Shown here: piece by piece, positions 12,001-22,000 of the stretch
Layout of the letters: every line of letters begins with the position of its first letter
Numbering within the stretch: the first letter of the stretch is position 1
Assembly (NCBI RefSeq): GCF_023091745.1
Contig: NC_068930.1
Location: 10,252,262 to 10,316,261 of the forward strand
DNA from: Budorcas taxicolor
Taxonomy: Eukaryota > Chordata > Mammalia > Artiodactyla > Bovidae
Direction of reading: 5' to 3'
Length of the DNA stretch: 64,000 bases
Program-made: the position numbers and the translations under genes
Notes under the pieces: model-generated
What the model was told of the DNA's origin: nothing
What the model saw: the letters and a program-made list of their open reading frames with translations, nothing else
Databases searched by the model: none

Positions 12001-12041
12001 AGACGCTGAGTGTGTGAGTTAGCCTTTGAGCTAGTGGACTG

Positions 12042-13714
12042 GACAGCAGGTAACTGAACTGTCCATACTGCGGGTCATTCTCCAGCACACCCCACGCTAT
12101 TCCGTGTCACTTATGAACCAGAAGCCTATGAACTTGCAAGATTGACTTTTGAGGGGGCTCAACTTTCTGGATTTCCCTGGTAAGGGAGTTTTTGGTGTGG
12201 GCCCCAGGAATGAGAGCAGCCGGGGAGGAAGAGGCCGTCTCCCCAGCCGGGCTCGTGCATTGAGCGCTGTCCCCTGGGCGCTGGGACGGTTCTGAAGCAG
12301 GCACTGCCAGTGCAGGCTGAGGGAGCTGGCTCAGGGAGCTGCTGGTCTGCGTGGATCCCACAGAGGAGAGGAGCTGGGGGATCGTCAGGTCTGACCCCAC
12401 CTTGGTTCAGAAGGTGCCTCTCCAAGGGCCTCGGCATGTGCCTGCCCGTGCCTGCTGCTTCTCACTCGTGGCTCCAGCCATCACGGTGACCGCTCCTGGG
12501 CCCCCAGCTTCCCTTTCCCGTGGAGCTGAGACCTCAAGTAGACGCACCCTTGGGCTGTCCGTTTGGGTCTGGAGTGTGCGCGCCAGGTCTCTGGCCGAGA
12601 GGGGCTGGCTTGGAGCACACAGACTGATGGCTCTGGAGGCGCTTGCCCTTGTAGGACATGCTCTGGGTCAGGAAGGGGGAAGACGAGGTGTCCCGCGGTG
12701 GAGAAGCAGGGGGCTGACAGCCCTGGTCTCCCCTTGGGGACCCTTCAGCCCTGCCAGGGTATCTATGGATTCAGGTATCGAGGATGTGGTGCCGTTAGAA
12801 CCAAACAGAAGCCACTGGCCCTGGAATATATGGAAGTGGAGTTAGAACTTTGTGTTCCATGAACACTTTCTAGGAACTAGCTTCACATGCCCTGCCTAAT
12901 TCTCCTGAGAAGTCACAGCATCAGAGGGAAGCTTCAACTTGGAAAAGGTCTGGAAGGTTGAGCCAGGGCCAGCCCCGCCGCTCTGTGGGTTGAGCTGTAT
13001 TAGAACCTGGGGTGCCCCGGCCGCTGTCTCGGGCCGGGCACGGCCTCCTTCTGCTGCACAGTCCGCCCTGCTCTGCTGCCTACCCTGGAGGGCTCTGGGC
13101 CTGATTCGAGGCTGGGCACGTGCACTTGGCCCCGTGGTGCGCTGTGAATGTTAAGAGAAAGGTATTTGCCTGGTGGCAGAAACAGAGCTGCAGCATCTTA
13201 TGAGGCCTGAATCTCTGTCTCCTTGTTTGGTCTCTTTACGTGATTCAGTGTTTTGTGAATAGGGGGAAGAAAATCCATATCTAAATCCCAGGCATCTAAC
13301 AATATTGACAAAACAGCAATTTTTGCTACTCTGGTTAGAGCTCTTCAGACCTGTTAGAAGATCCCCCGACATTCGGAGGCTCTGCAGAGTAGAACCCCAC
13401 CCCCCCGGGCTTCTGCAAGTCCCCAAAGAGCTGGGCCTCCAAGGAGCCTGCTGATCTAACCCTGGTGCGTGGACCCTGGCGTGTGGGGGATCAGCTCGGA
13501 GGGGAATTCGTCCGTGTGAGATTTCTGTCTCCGTGCGGGTGAACTGCACCCTACCCCTCTGGATCCCTGTGGCACCAAGGAGGGACTGAGTTAATGATTG
13601 CAGCTGGCGCTCATGGAGTAACTGGACGCGCCAGCCACCCCTCCAGCAGCCTGCTCCAGGCTTTGTCACTGCGTGTAGGGTGTATGCAGACGTTCCCCCC
13701 TCCCCCCGCCCCGC
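12042..13714. other. Unique GC-rich sequence right of the giant minisatellite
   Basis: GC-rich single-copy-looking DNA with scattered CpGs, especially 12400-13150. Several frames of 70-170 codons are open on both strands, as expected by chance at this base composition. None shows a recognisable domain, signal peptide or splice-supported structure. No SINE or LINE is visible. Confidence 0.5.
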
Positions 13715-13812
13715 CTTTTCTGTAGATGAGGAAACTGAGGCAGGGAGACCTGACGTAACACGTGTGAGTTTTCATGCCTCCAGGCAGCCAACCCGGAATC
13801 AGACCTGCTTTT
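13715..13812 (+). repeat. MIR-type SINE fragment
   Basis: The stretch TAGATGAGGAAACTGAGGCA, followed at the right distance by a diverged segment ending near CGGAATCAGACCTG, resembles the MIR core and tail region. It is an old, pan-mammalian tRNA-derived SINE and short here. Recognition is from memory of the consensus. Confidence 0.6.
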
Positions 13813-14811
13813 GTCTGGTATCGGAGCTTGTGACTCTGCATCACACCGTGCCGCTTTCCCGGGAGCTGCCCCATGCCGTCCGGGGAACACACGCCCGGCA
13901 GTGACCGGCTGGCCTGTCTTGCCCTGGAGAAGTCAAGGCTCCATGATGGACAGGTTCTTGCTGTCCTCCCCTAGCCAAGGGGCTTCAGCACACACCCACA
14001 GGGTCAAGTGGTGAGGGTTCTGTTGGCACGGCCCCCTGCCTCCTCGCCCTTCCCTCCCAACCTTCTTTACATGACCAGAAAGTGTAGACCTGACAACGAA
14101 ACAGTGACGTAAGCACAGTCAGAATACAGACGCTCAATCGTGAAACAGCTTGCTTCTGAATTGCAAATACTGTGCTTGTGTCTCAGACTTGACCCCCCAT
14201 CCCCTCCCCTTAGGGAGGATTTATTTTGACATTGGTGGATTATTGTCACATGGATAGCAAAACTTTGATGCTGCTCTGTGATCAGGTACCCTTGTTTGGC
14301 TGATAACTGGGAAAATTGTTTTCTTTTTAAAACCCTTCTTTAATCTCGTAAAAAAATATCTTTAATGAACAAGCGGATGCTCTAGCTCTGATGAAGGGCA
14401 ATTTGTGATAAAGGAAGAAAGGAAACTTGCTGTTCCTTAAAGGAAGGAGTAAAAGTCATACAGGGAGTAATATGAAGTGTCAGGAACTGATTTCTTGAAA
14501 TCAAATCTTGGATTGCCGATCTCACCCTGCATCAGTCTCCTGGATGATGAGCTGGCCGTGCACTTCTGTTTCTTAGTCTCTTTTATTTATTGGGCAGACC
14601 AAACTTGTTGCCTGTCCAGTGTCTAATTCTGCTTCCCTGGAGCAAACCACCATTATTTGCTCAGAGTTTTACTCAGAGATAAAGGCACACCCCAAAACTC
14701 TGTTCTGTGATGCCTCAGCAAAGGTAGGCCTCTGCAAGCGCCGTGGAGGGGGGTGCTTTGTGGTCTGCCACTGGGGCTTGGGTGCCTTGCCCTCTGCAGG
14801 AGTGACGCCTG
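13813..14811. other. Unique sequence between MIR and the second minisatellite
   Basis: Mixed composition: GC-rich to about 14050, then AT-richer. Short open frames only. I see no recognised repeat or gene. Confidence 0.5.
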
Positions 14812-15942
14812 TCCCTCCTCTCCTGCTCTCCCCGGGCTGGGGGCTGTGACCCCCCATCTCTCCTGCTCTCCCTGGTCTGGGGGCTGTGAGCCTCTGGCCC
14901 TCCTGCTCTCCCCGGGCTGGGGGCTGTTAGCCTCTGTCTCTCTCCCTGGTCTGGGGGCTGTGAGCCCCCGTCTCTCCTGCTCTCCCCGGGCTGGGGGCTG
15001 TGAGCCCCCGTCTCTCCTGCTCTCCCCGGGCTGGGGGCTGTGAGCCCCCGTCTCTCCTGCTCTCCCTGGGCTGGGGGCTGTGACCCCCCCGTCTCTCCTG
15101 CTCTCCCTGGGCTGGGGGCTGTGACCCCCCTGTCTCTCCTGCTCTCCCTGGGCTGGGGGCTGTGACCCCCCTGTCTCTCCTGCTCTCCCTGGGCTGGGGG
15201 CTGTGACCCCCCTGTCTCTCCTGCTCTCCCTGGGCTGGGGGCTGTGACCCCCCTGTCTCTCCTGCTCTCCCTGGGCTGGGGGCTGTGAGCCCCCGTCTCT
15301 CCTGCTCTCCCCGGGCTGGGGGCTCTGACCCTCTGTCTCTCTCCCCCGGGCTGGGGGCTCTGACCCCCCGTCTCTCCTGCTCTCCCCGGGCTGGGGCTGT
15401 GAGCCTCTGTCTCTCTCCCCCGGGCTGGGGGCTCTGACCCCCGTCTCTCCTGCTCTCCCCGGGCTGGGGCTGTGAGCCTCTGTCTCTCTCCCCCGGGCTG
15501 GGGGCTCTGACCCCCGTCTCTCCTGCTCTCCCTGGGCTGGGGGCTGTGACCCCCCTGTCTCTCCTGCTCTCCCTGGGCTGGGGGCTGTGACCCCCCTGTC
15601 TCTCCTGCTCTCCCTGGGCTGGGGGCTGTGAGCCCCCGTCTCTCCTGCTCTCCCCGGGCTGGGGGCTGTGAGCCTCTGTCTCTTTCCCCCAGGCTGGGGG
15701 CTGTGAGCCTCTGTCTCTCCTGCTCTCCCTGGTCTGGGGGCTCTGACCCCCCGTCTCTCCTGCTCTCCTCGGGCTGAGGGCTGTGAGCCCCCGTCTCTCC
15801 TGCTCTCCTCGGGCTGAGGGCTGTGAGCCCCCGTCTCTCCTGCTCTCCCTGGTCTGGGGGCTGTGACCCCCCTGTCTCTCCTGCTCTCCCCCTGGCTGGG
15901 GCCTGTGACCCTCTGGCCCTCCTGCACTCCCCGGGCTGAGGG
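14812..15942. repeat. GC-rich minisatellite, unit about 41 bp, about 28 copies
   Basis: Tandem array unrelated to the giant one. Key pieces of the unit are TCTCTCCTGCTCTCC, then GGGCTGGGGGCTGTGA and a C-run. Full units are 40-42 bp. Short units of about 33 bp lack the CTCCTGCT piece (for example around 15330-15430 and 15480). Many units contain GGGGGCTGTGAGCCCCC, a 7-bp inverted repeat around a 3-base loop. Because the unit has no stop codon on the minus strand, two minus frames stay open for over 400 codons (14653-15945 and 14715-16028), both giving low-complexity Pro/Gly/Ser/Arg/Glu repeats. I treat these as non-coding by-products. Confidence 0.93.
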
Positions 15943-18900
15943 CAAAGCTCAGGTCTTCTTTCCGGGGAAGGGGCCCTGGGCCGCTGCCTCTGCCCAGCCG
16001 TCCTCTTGTTGTCCGGGGGGCCGGGCACGGTGGATTCCTGTGTGCTTAGTCACCAGGCCGAGGCTGTGGGAGGATGGGGAGACTGCGGAGGCTGCTGTCA
16101 CCCCAAAGGAATGCCCGCTGCCGGGCCACCGGCCGGAAAAGGTCTTCTGCAGGCAGCCCGCTGAGGCCAAGGGAAGCCCCCTCCTCTCTTTTGCCTGGCC
16201 AGCGCTGCTCCCTGGATGTGACTTTTTCAACTCACTTTTTAAATGCCTATTTTTGTTTTGCGAATTCCTGGTTCTGTAAACACCCATGGCTATTCAAGAT
16301 AGGCGTTTTAGTAAAAAGTGAGGTTTCCAGCAAGAATCCCTCCCCACTGGATCAGATGGTCTGTCCAGGAAAAGCAGGCCAGGCGTGGTGGGGGTACAGA
16401 GGTCAGCTCCAAGGCTTCGGCCTGGGCGGTCTCCCACTCCAGGGCCCCACCCTGAGACCCTGTTTGTGGGGCAGCAGAACAAGATGAGGGGGGCCCCCTG
16501 CCCTCCCCAGGCCGCTTGGTGGGCCTGCCCTGCTGTCCCCCTGAGCCAGCTCTGGGTGAGACCCCCGGGCATGGACGCTGGTCCTTTCCCCAGCACCTCT
16601 CTCAGTGGCTCCTTCACTGCAGTGGGGGAAGCCCTCAGGGTTGTCCGTTCCGCGGGCCCTTCTCGTGGGAGATGGTGGAGCAGGCGGAGCAGCCCAGAGC
16701 CCCGGCCCTGTCAGCGCCGGCTGACACTCGGTCAGGAGCTTCCTTTTCTGTGGCTTCTGTGAGCCGGGCTGGCTTCCTTCCTGGGCTGTAGGGGTAGAGG
16801 GCAGGGCCCGCGCTGCCCGTCCTCAGTGGAACACTAGAAGACCCCCGGGGTACAACCGTAGCCATTGTCAGGAGGAGGGGGTTTCAAGGTAGGCACCAAA
16901 TATTGAATGGTCTGGATATTGGATACATCTGCAGAGAGTGACATTCTCACGACACAGCTTATTTTTTTTAATGTTAGATCTTCACATACTGATATAAATT
17001 AAGTGTAAAAAGGTACAGACCATAGTAGGCAGATCCTTCAGGTCTGCCTTTAAAAAGAGCATTTATCTGGTAAAGGTTGATACAGTCAGGAAGTATAAGC
17101 AATACAAACAACCTCCCAGACGGGGATAAGCACCTGCTTTCTGTGGGGAGAGGCTGGAGATGCTGGGTGACCCCCAGCTGCTCGTCTTGTGCTAAAGCAC
17201 CCTGTGGTCTTCTGACCATGCTCATTTATCACTTTTATTCTTTTTGAAGGTCAGTAGATATTAGCTGGACAATAGGGTTATCATCCATTTTTAATTTTCT
17301 TTATTTTACTTCTTTATATTAAACTATTATTTTGTGTGTTTGTTTTTTTTTAGATAGACTTCTTTCCCCACATCTGATTGTCCTTCTGAGAGAGCAGGGT
17401 CTGTGAGGATTTAGCAATGTCTATAGTTCCCTGGAGACAGTAGCTGGGGCTCTCCTTGCTGTTCCCACCAAGAACCAGGCTTTCTTGGGAACAGAAGCCT
17501 GGGATTCACCTTCAAACTCTATAAGAGCCCAAACAGTAGGCGCTGGCAGAGGCCTTAGTTCAGAATGCCCTTGGGACAGTGTGTGTTTCCTTGGTAAACG
17601 GCCTTGAAAGTGCCTGTACTTTTGGCAGGCTTGGATAAGGTTTTCCCTGCGTAACCCTTGGAAAGAACAATTCTCACTTGTAACACCCTGTTTCTGCAGG
17701 TCCACGATTTTGTAATTAAAAATTTATGGGATCCCAAGGGCCCAGTTAAAGGGCATCTGGTCTTAACAAGCAGGTAAAAACAGAATTTGTGTCAGTGTTT
17801 CCTTTAATTTTTCAAATGTGGTTATTTGTCAGTGCCTCCTATTGGATGCTTGTGTTGTTGATGGAGGAGGCAAGATGACATGAGGGAAAGAATGTTTAAA
17901 AACCAGGAGGCCTCACATTTTACTGTCTGAATGCATCCCTGCTTCACAGGCATTACCTTGGGCAGGCCACCTCGCCTCTCTTGGAAACATGTAAAGGTGT
18001 TGTACCCCATCGGCGTTTTGCAGACCCGCAGTAAGACATAGATTTATATTCTAGCCCCAGGACAAAATAAGGATTTGACTGAGATAAGTGTTTCCCAAAC
18101 ACTTCTTATCTGAAACAGTGCTCACTGTTCCTAAGAGGTACCATGATATTTTCTTACTTGATTCTAACAGTGGCGAGAAATGCGTTCAACTGATTTAGAG
18201 ACCCGTCACTGGTGGCAGCAACTCAGGGTTTGAAAAGCACATTAAGGTCTTTTCTAGCTCTGATTTTGAGTTAGTTGCCTCTGAGTTGAGAATCCTGACC
18301 CTAGTGCCCATGAAATTGGCCTTCGAGTTCAGCTTCCCATTTTCTTATGGAAATGAGGGAAGAATGTCACGTGTTTCTTAGGCTACCCACTGAGAATGGG
18401 AGGGTTGTTGCAATTTGAGGCTATGTTCCCAGTGGAAGGGTGTATCCTGTTGTCCACCCACAAGCATGTTTAGAATATCTCGTATACTTGATATTACTTC
18501 CTATTTTATAAAATACCCTAAAGTCAGTTACTGAAGTAACGGAAGTAATGGCAAATTTTATGCCTTCCTGTCTTTCCTCATACTACTTTAATATATACCC
18601 AAAACACAAAGAATGTATTGCAGCATTATAACCAGCGGTGAATTATTTTATACTGAGGGCTTTTTGTTAGGAAGGAGCTTGATTCAGAGTGACAATTATT
18701 GTGCATGGGGTGCGTGTTCCGTTAACTCACACTTGCAAATAATCCCATTGGCCAAGTCCTCACCAAGCTTTGCTGGGCATGTGAAGTCATTAGATGAATT
18801 TTGAAAATAACCTGGTCTGTTCTGAGAGGCTCCATGCGATCCAAGCCCATGGACTGGCGCCTGGGAACTCCGACAGCCATTTTGAAATGTTACCATAGTG

Positions 18901-21900
18901 ATAATTCTTCTGGAATCTCAAGCCATTAAAAGTGCGGTGGCTGACTCTGGGCTGTGTGCTGTAAATATAGATGTCATGGGTGGTGTGAGTCCTTTTCTCA
19001 ACGCTGCGGTCTGTGCCAGCTGCAGCAACCTGCTGGTTGACCCAGAATCCGTACTAGGGGCTCGATGCTCGTTGCCCTTCTTCTCGACGGAAGTCATCTG
19101 TCCATGTAATCATTAACCTGCTAGAATGAATGGCATTTAAGAAATGGTTCGGTTTCTCCCTCCTTCGAGTTTGGTCGATTTGCCCCTTGCTTCCTTTTGG
19201 TGGGTCTTTTCAGAAGTGGGTTGTGACCCGAGAGGGACCCCTGTTGGTGCTGCTCACGTGGACGGGATTGTTTGCCTGTGTCCCGTGCTCCGGGCCCCTG
19301 TGGCTGGGACTTTGGCCTCTCACCCCCACCCCACGCCCCCACCAGGTCGTGGCGCCTCTTCGCAGAGGCTCGGGACTTGGCACCAGCCCTGTCCTGTTTC
19401 CTGGAATGTACTGTGGGCACCTCCGTGCACAGAGCACCCTTTCAGCTCTGCCCTGCCCGCTTCGCTCTTGAACCCCAGGGTAATAATTAAGAGAGTCTGC
19501 ATTAGTCCCTTCTCTAGGTAGAGGAGTGTAGGTTGGAGAATTCATAAATAGCGATTCGCTGATGGTCTGGGCCGTGAGGCAAGCCGCCGGAGGGTGTGGT
19601 CGGCAGTGACGGCTGACAGCGTGTTTACACACAGTCGTGCTGCTGATTCTCCCTGTCGAGTGGAGCTCCTGGCCCTGGAGGAGGGGTGGGCCGCCTTCAC
19701 TCTGCCGGGTGGGGGCGTTATGCCTGCTCCGTATGTCTCACCGGCGTGGTCCTTGCCCGCGGCTCTCAGGTGCAGCCCCTGTGGGCTGGCCGCTGTCCTC
19801 TGCGGGCGCTGAGCTTGGCTCTGGGGACCTGTGGAGGAGGGCCCGCAGCTGCTGTCCTGGCAGAGACTGCCGTGTCCATAAACTGCACAGCAGTGTGGCG
19901 TGAATTTTATCAGGGCTGCGTAGGAGGTGTCACGAGAGCCTGGGAGGTTGGCGTGGAGGGGTCAGGGGTGGGTCACCAATGAGCAGGGCCTCAACAGATG
20001 GCAGAGGAGTTCGCTAAGTACCAGAGCTTGAGGGGCGAGGCGAATACAGGAGTGCAGGGATGAATCGGAGCGGCAGGTTGCCTCGAAGAAGGAGGGCAGG
20101 GAGGCTGGGCTGCTTGGTTAACTTGTATGCGAGGAGCCTGGGCTGACTTTACAGGTGGGGGCCGAGGAGCAGGCAAATGCTAAGTGCAGGTTTGTGCTCA
20201 GTGAAGTTTCTCTGACAGTCATTGGGGGAGGGAGAGAGAGAAGCTGGTGGGCTTGGTGGGTGGTGAGGGAGCCCCAGAGACCTTTTGGAGAAAGGTTTTA
20301 GCAGGACCTCGTGAAGGACGAGGGAGCTGGGTCAGCAGGAGAAAAGCAAAGAGCCTAAGGATGACCAGAGGCCAGCTGGAGAAACTGCCTGATCACTGGT
20401 GCCACTGACTAGGAGACAAGAAAATAGAAATTTGCAGGGAGGGAAGGAGGGAGGGAGAGTGTTTACAGTTTTAACCTGTTACGTTTGGGGCGCTTGTGGT
20501 GTGAGCAGGTGGACAGTCCAGGAGGTCTCTGGAAACATCAGTGTGTCTGGGGAGAGAGAGAGCCGTGGAGGCTGTTCTGAGTATCATGCCAGGACTTGGG
20601 AGGGGTGTGCAGAGTGGGAAGAAGAGAGTCCTGGGGCCACTTTTCAGGATAGGTCTTCATCGTTTAGACAGTTTGTTTTAAGAAAGAACAGCTGATACAC
20701 AGAAGGCTGTGCCATAGTCAGGCGCCTGGCACACTGCCTGCAGGGGAGCTCAGTGACCCCTGCTTTTGCAGCTGGACCGCCCCACTGGCCTGGGGACTGG
20801 GTCCAGGGGCAGCTCTGAGTCTGCAGGGGAGGAGGCCGTTCTGAAGGGCCCCAGTTCTTCCTGTCAGGTTTCAAATGGAAGGACGGAGGAACCATCGAGA
20901 AAGCTTAGCTTAAGCTCCGTGTGGCCCAGAGGAGGTCAGGAAGGGAGCTGTGTCTAAGGCCACTCACCCTTTGGGGGAGCTGGGCCTCCCCTTGCCCTGG
21001 CCTTTCCCCCGGCACTGCCACTTGAGAGAGGAATCCTCAGGACAAGCAGTGTGAGCCTGACTGTCTGATAAAGGTGAGAAGAGATGGGACTCCCTGTTCT
21101 ACCACCCCCAGTAAGATTTAACAAGATCTGGAGTTGACACAGGGCTGCCCGTGAGCTACTTCTGGTTCCGAAATCACCAGGAGAGGAACCCCAGACAGTG
21201 ACTGCCAAGGAGTCTTTGGGAGGCAGGGCCTGAGGGTGTTGTCTGGTTTGCCTCTGATCTCCTCTTCCTTTCCCCTTCTCGCAAGCCTGCTGTCCAGGTA
21301 ATTCAGTGCATTTGATCTGCTGTCAGGCAGGAGCATGAGGGGCTGATATTACACACCCTGCAAGTCCTTTGCAAACATGACTAGTTTCCTGAGCAGCAGG
21401 TAACACTAGCCTGCCCCGTGGGACCCTCGGATGCTGCCGAACATGTTGCCGTCCTGAGATGGACGTGTATGTTTCCATCCGGGGTTTGTGCTGTACTGTC
21501 ATTTCTTTGGATTTTGTATTTTCCATACGGGTATCACTTAATGTGAAGATCACTTGGCCTTCGTGGCCGGCCATAATCACAGATATTCTCCTTTAGCTAT
21601 TTTTCTTAGTCCTGTTAACCAACAGTCATAGGACGTGACACTTTTTATTCAGCACCCCCCCCTTTTTTTTTTTAATGTTTAAAATACTTGGCCACAAATG
21701 CATCCTTTTTTATTTCTAAGTAGGTCCCCCTCAATCAGGTCTCGATATTTCTCATCATGTTTTTTTTCTTGAAGTGGAAGCACAAGGGGAGAAAGTCACA
21801 TGTTTCTGCCCTCCGGCTCACCTAGCACTGCCCAGAATGCCTGATGGAGTCTGCATCCAAGGAGGCTTTGTAAAGGTGGCATTAGCTTTGCAGCAGAGGA

Positions 21901-22000
21901 AGTGACCCCAGACCTGTGTCACTTCAGGATCGGTCAAGTGCTAACCGAGCAACTTAAAACTTAAACAGAGCTGTGAGCTTGAGAAGTCAGTGTGTGTTTT
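15943..22000. other. Unique, SINE-free sequence
   Basis: About 6 kb without any recognisable Bov-tA, Bov-A or BovB. The stretch is GC-rich to about 16870, AT-rich at 16950-18800, and GC-rich again around 19150-20300. The purine-rich segment at 19900-20450 may be a very old interspersed repeat, but I cannot assign it. Open frames of 60-140 codons overlap on several strands without any domain. An exon-like 74-bp island sits at 17700-17773 (see findings). I do not call any gene. Confidence 0.45.

Larger units (their letters stand above)
612..12041. repeat. Giant minisatellite array, 39-bp unit, about 280 copies
   Basis: Uninterrupted head-to-tail tandem array of about 11.4 kb. The basic unit is 39 bp and contains TTAGCCTTTGARCTAGTGG followed by ACTAGTAGACGCTGAGT. 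A common 43-bp form has one extra tetranucleotide (GAGT or GTTA) in the GAGTGAGTTAG segment. The main dimorphism is R (GAACTAGT or GAGCTAGT). Rarer marks are GGACTGGTAG, GGACAGTAG (2-bp loss), GATGGAG, GGAGTAG, GACACT and GATGCT. Unit composition is about 46 percent GC with twice as many G as C on the plus strand. TAG and TAA occur in every frame, so no frame of 60 codons exists between 540 and 12107. I do not recognise this unit as a named bovine satellite. Copy number is estimated from length divided by a mean unit of about 41 bp. Confidence 0.97.

Noticed and set aside
612..12041. CRISPR array
   Set aside because: Regular spacing superficially similar, but there are no unique spacers: the whole unit is repeated. 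The surrounding repeats are mammalian.
612..12041. Coding repeat protein from a 39-bp (13-codon) unit
   Set aside because: Stop codons TAG/TAA occur in every frame of the unit, and no frame of 60 codons exists across the array.
612..12041. Telomeric or interstitial telomere repeat
   Set aside because: TTAG occurs in the unit, but there is no TTAGGG run; the unit is a 39-bp minisatellite.
14653..16028. Genuine 430-437-codon protein gene on the minus strand
   Set aside because: Two frames are open at once over a stop-free tandem repeat, products are low complexity, and there is no domain or conserved context.
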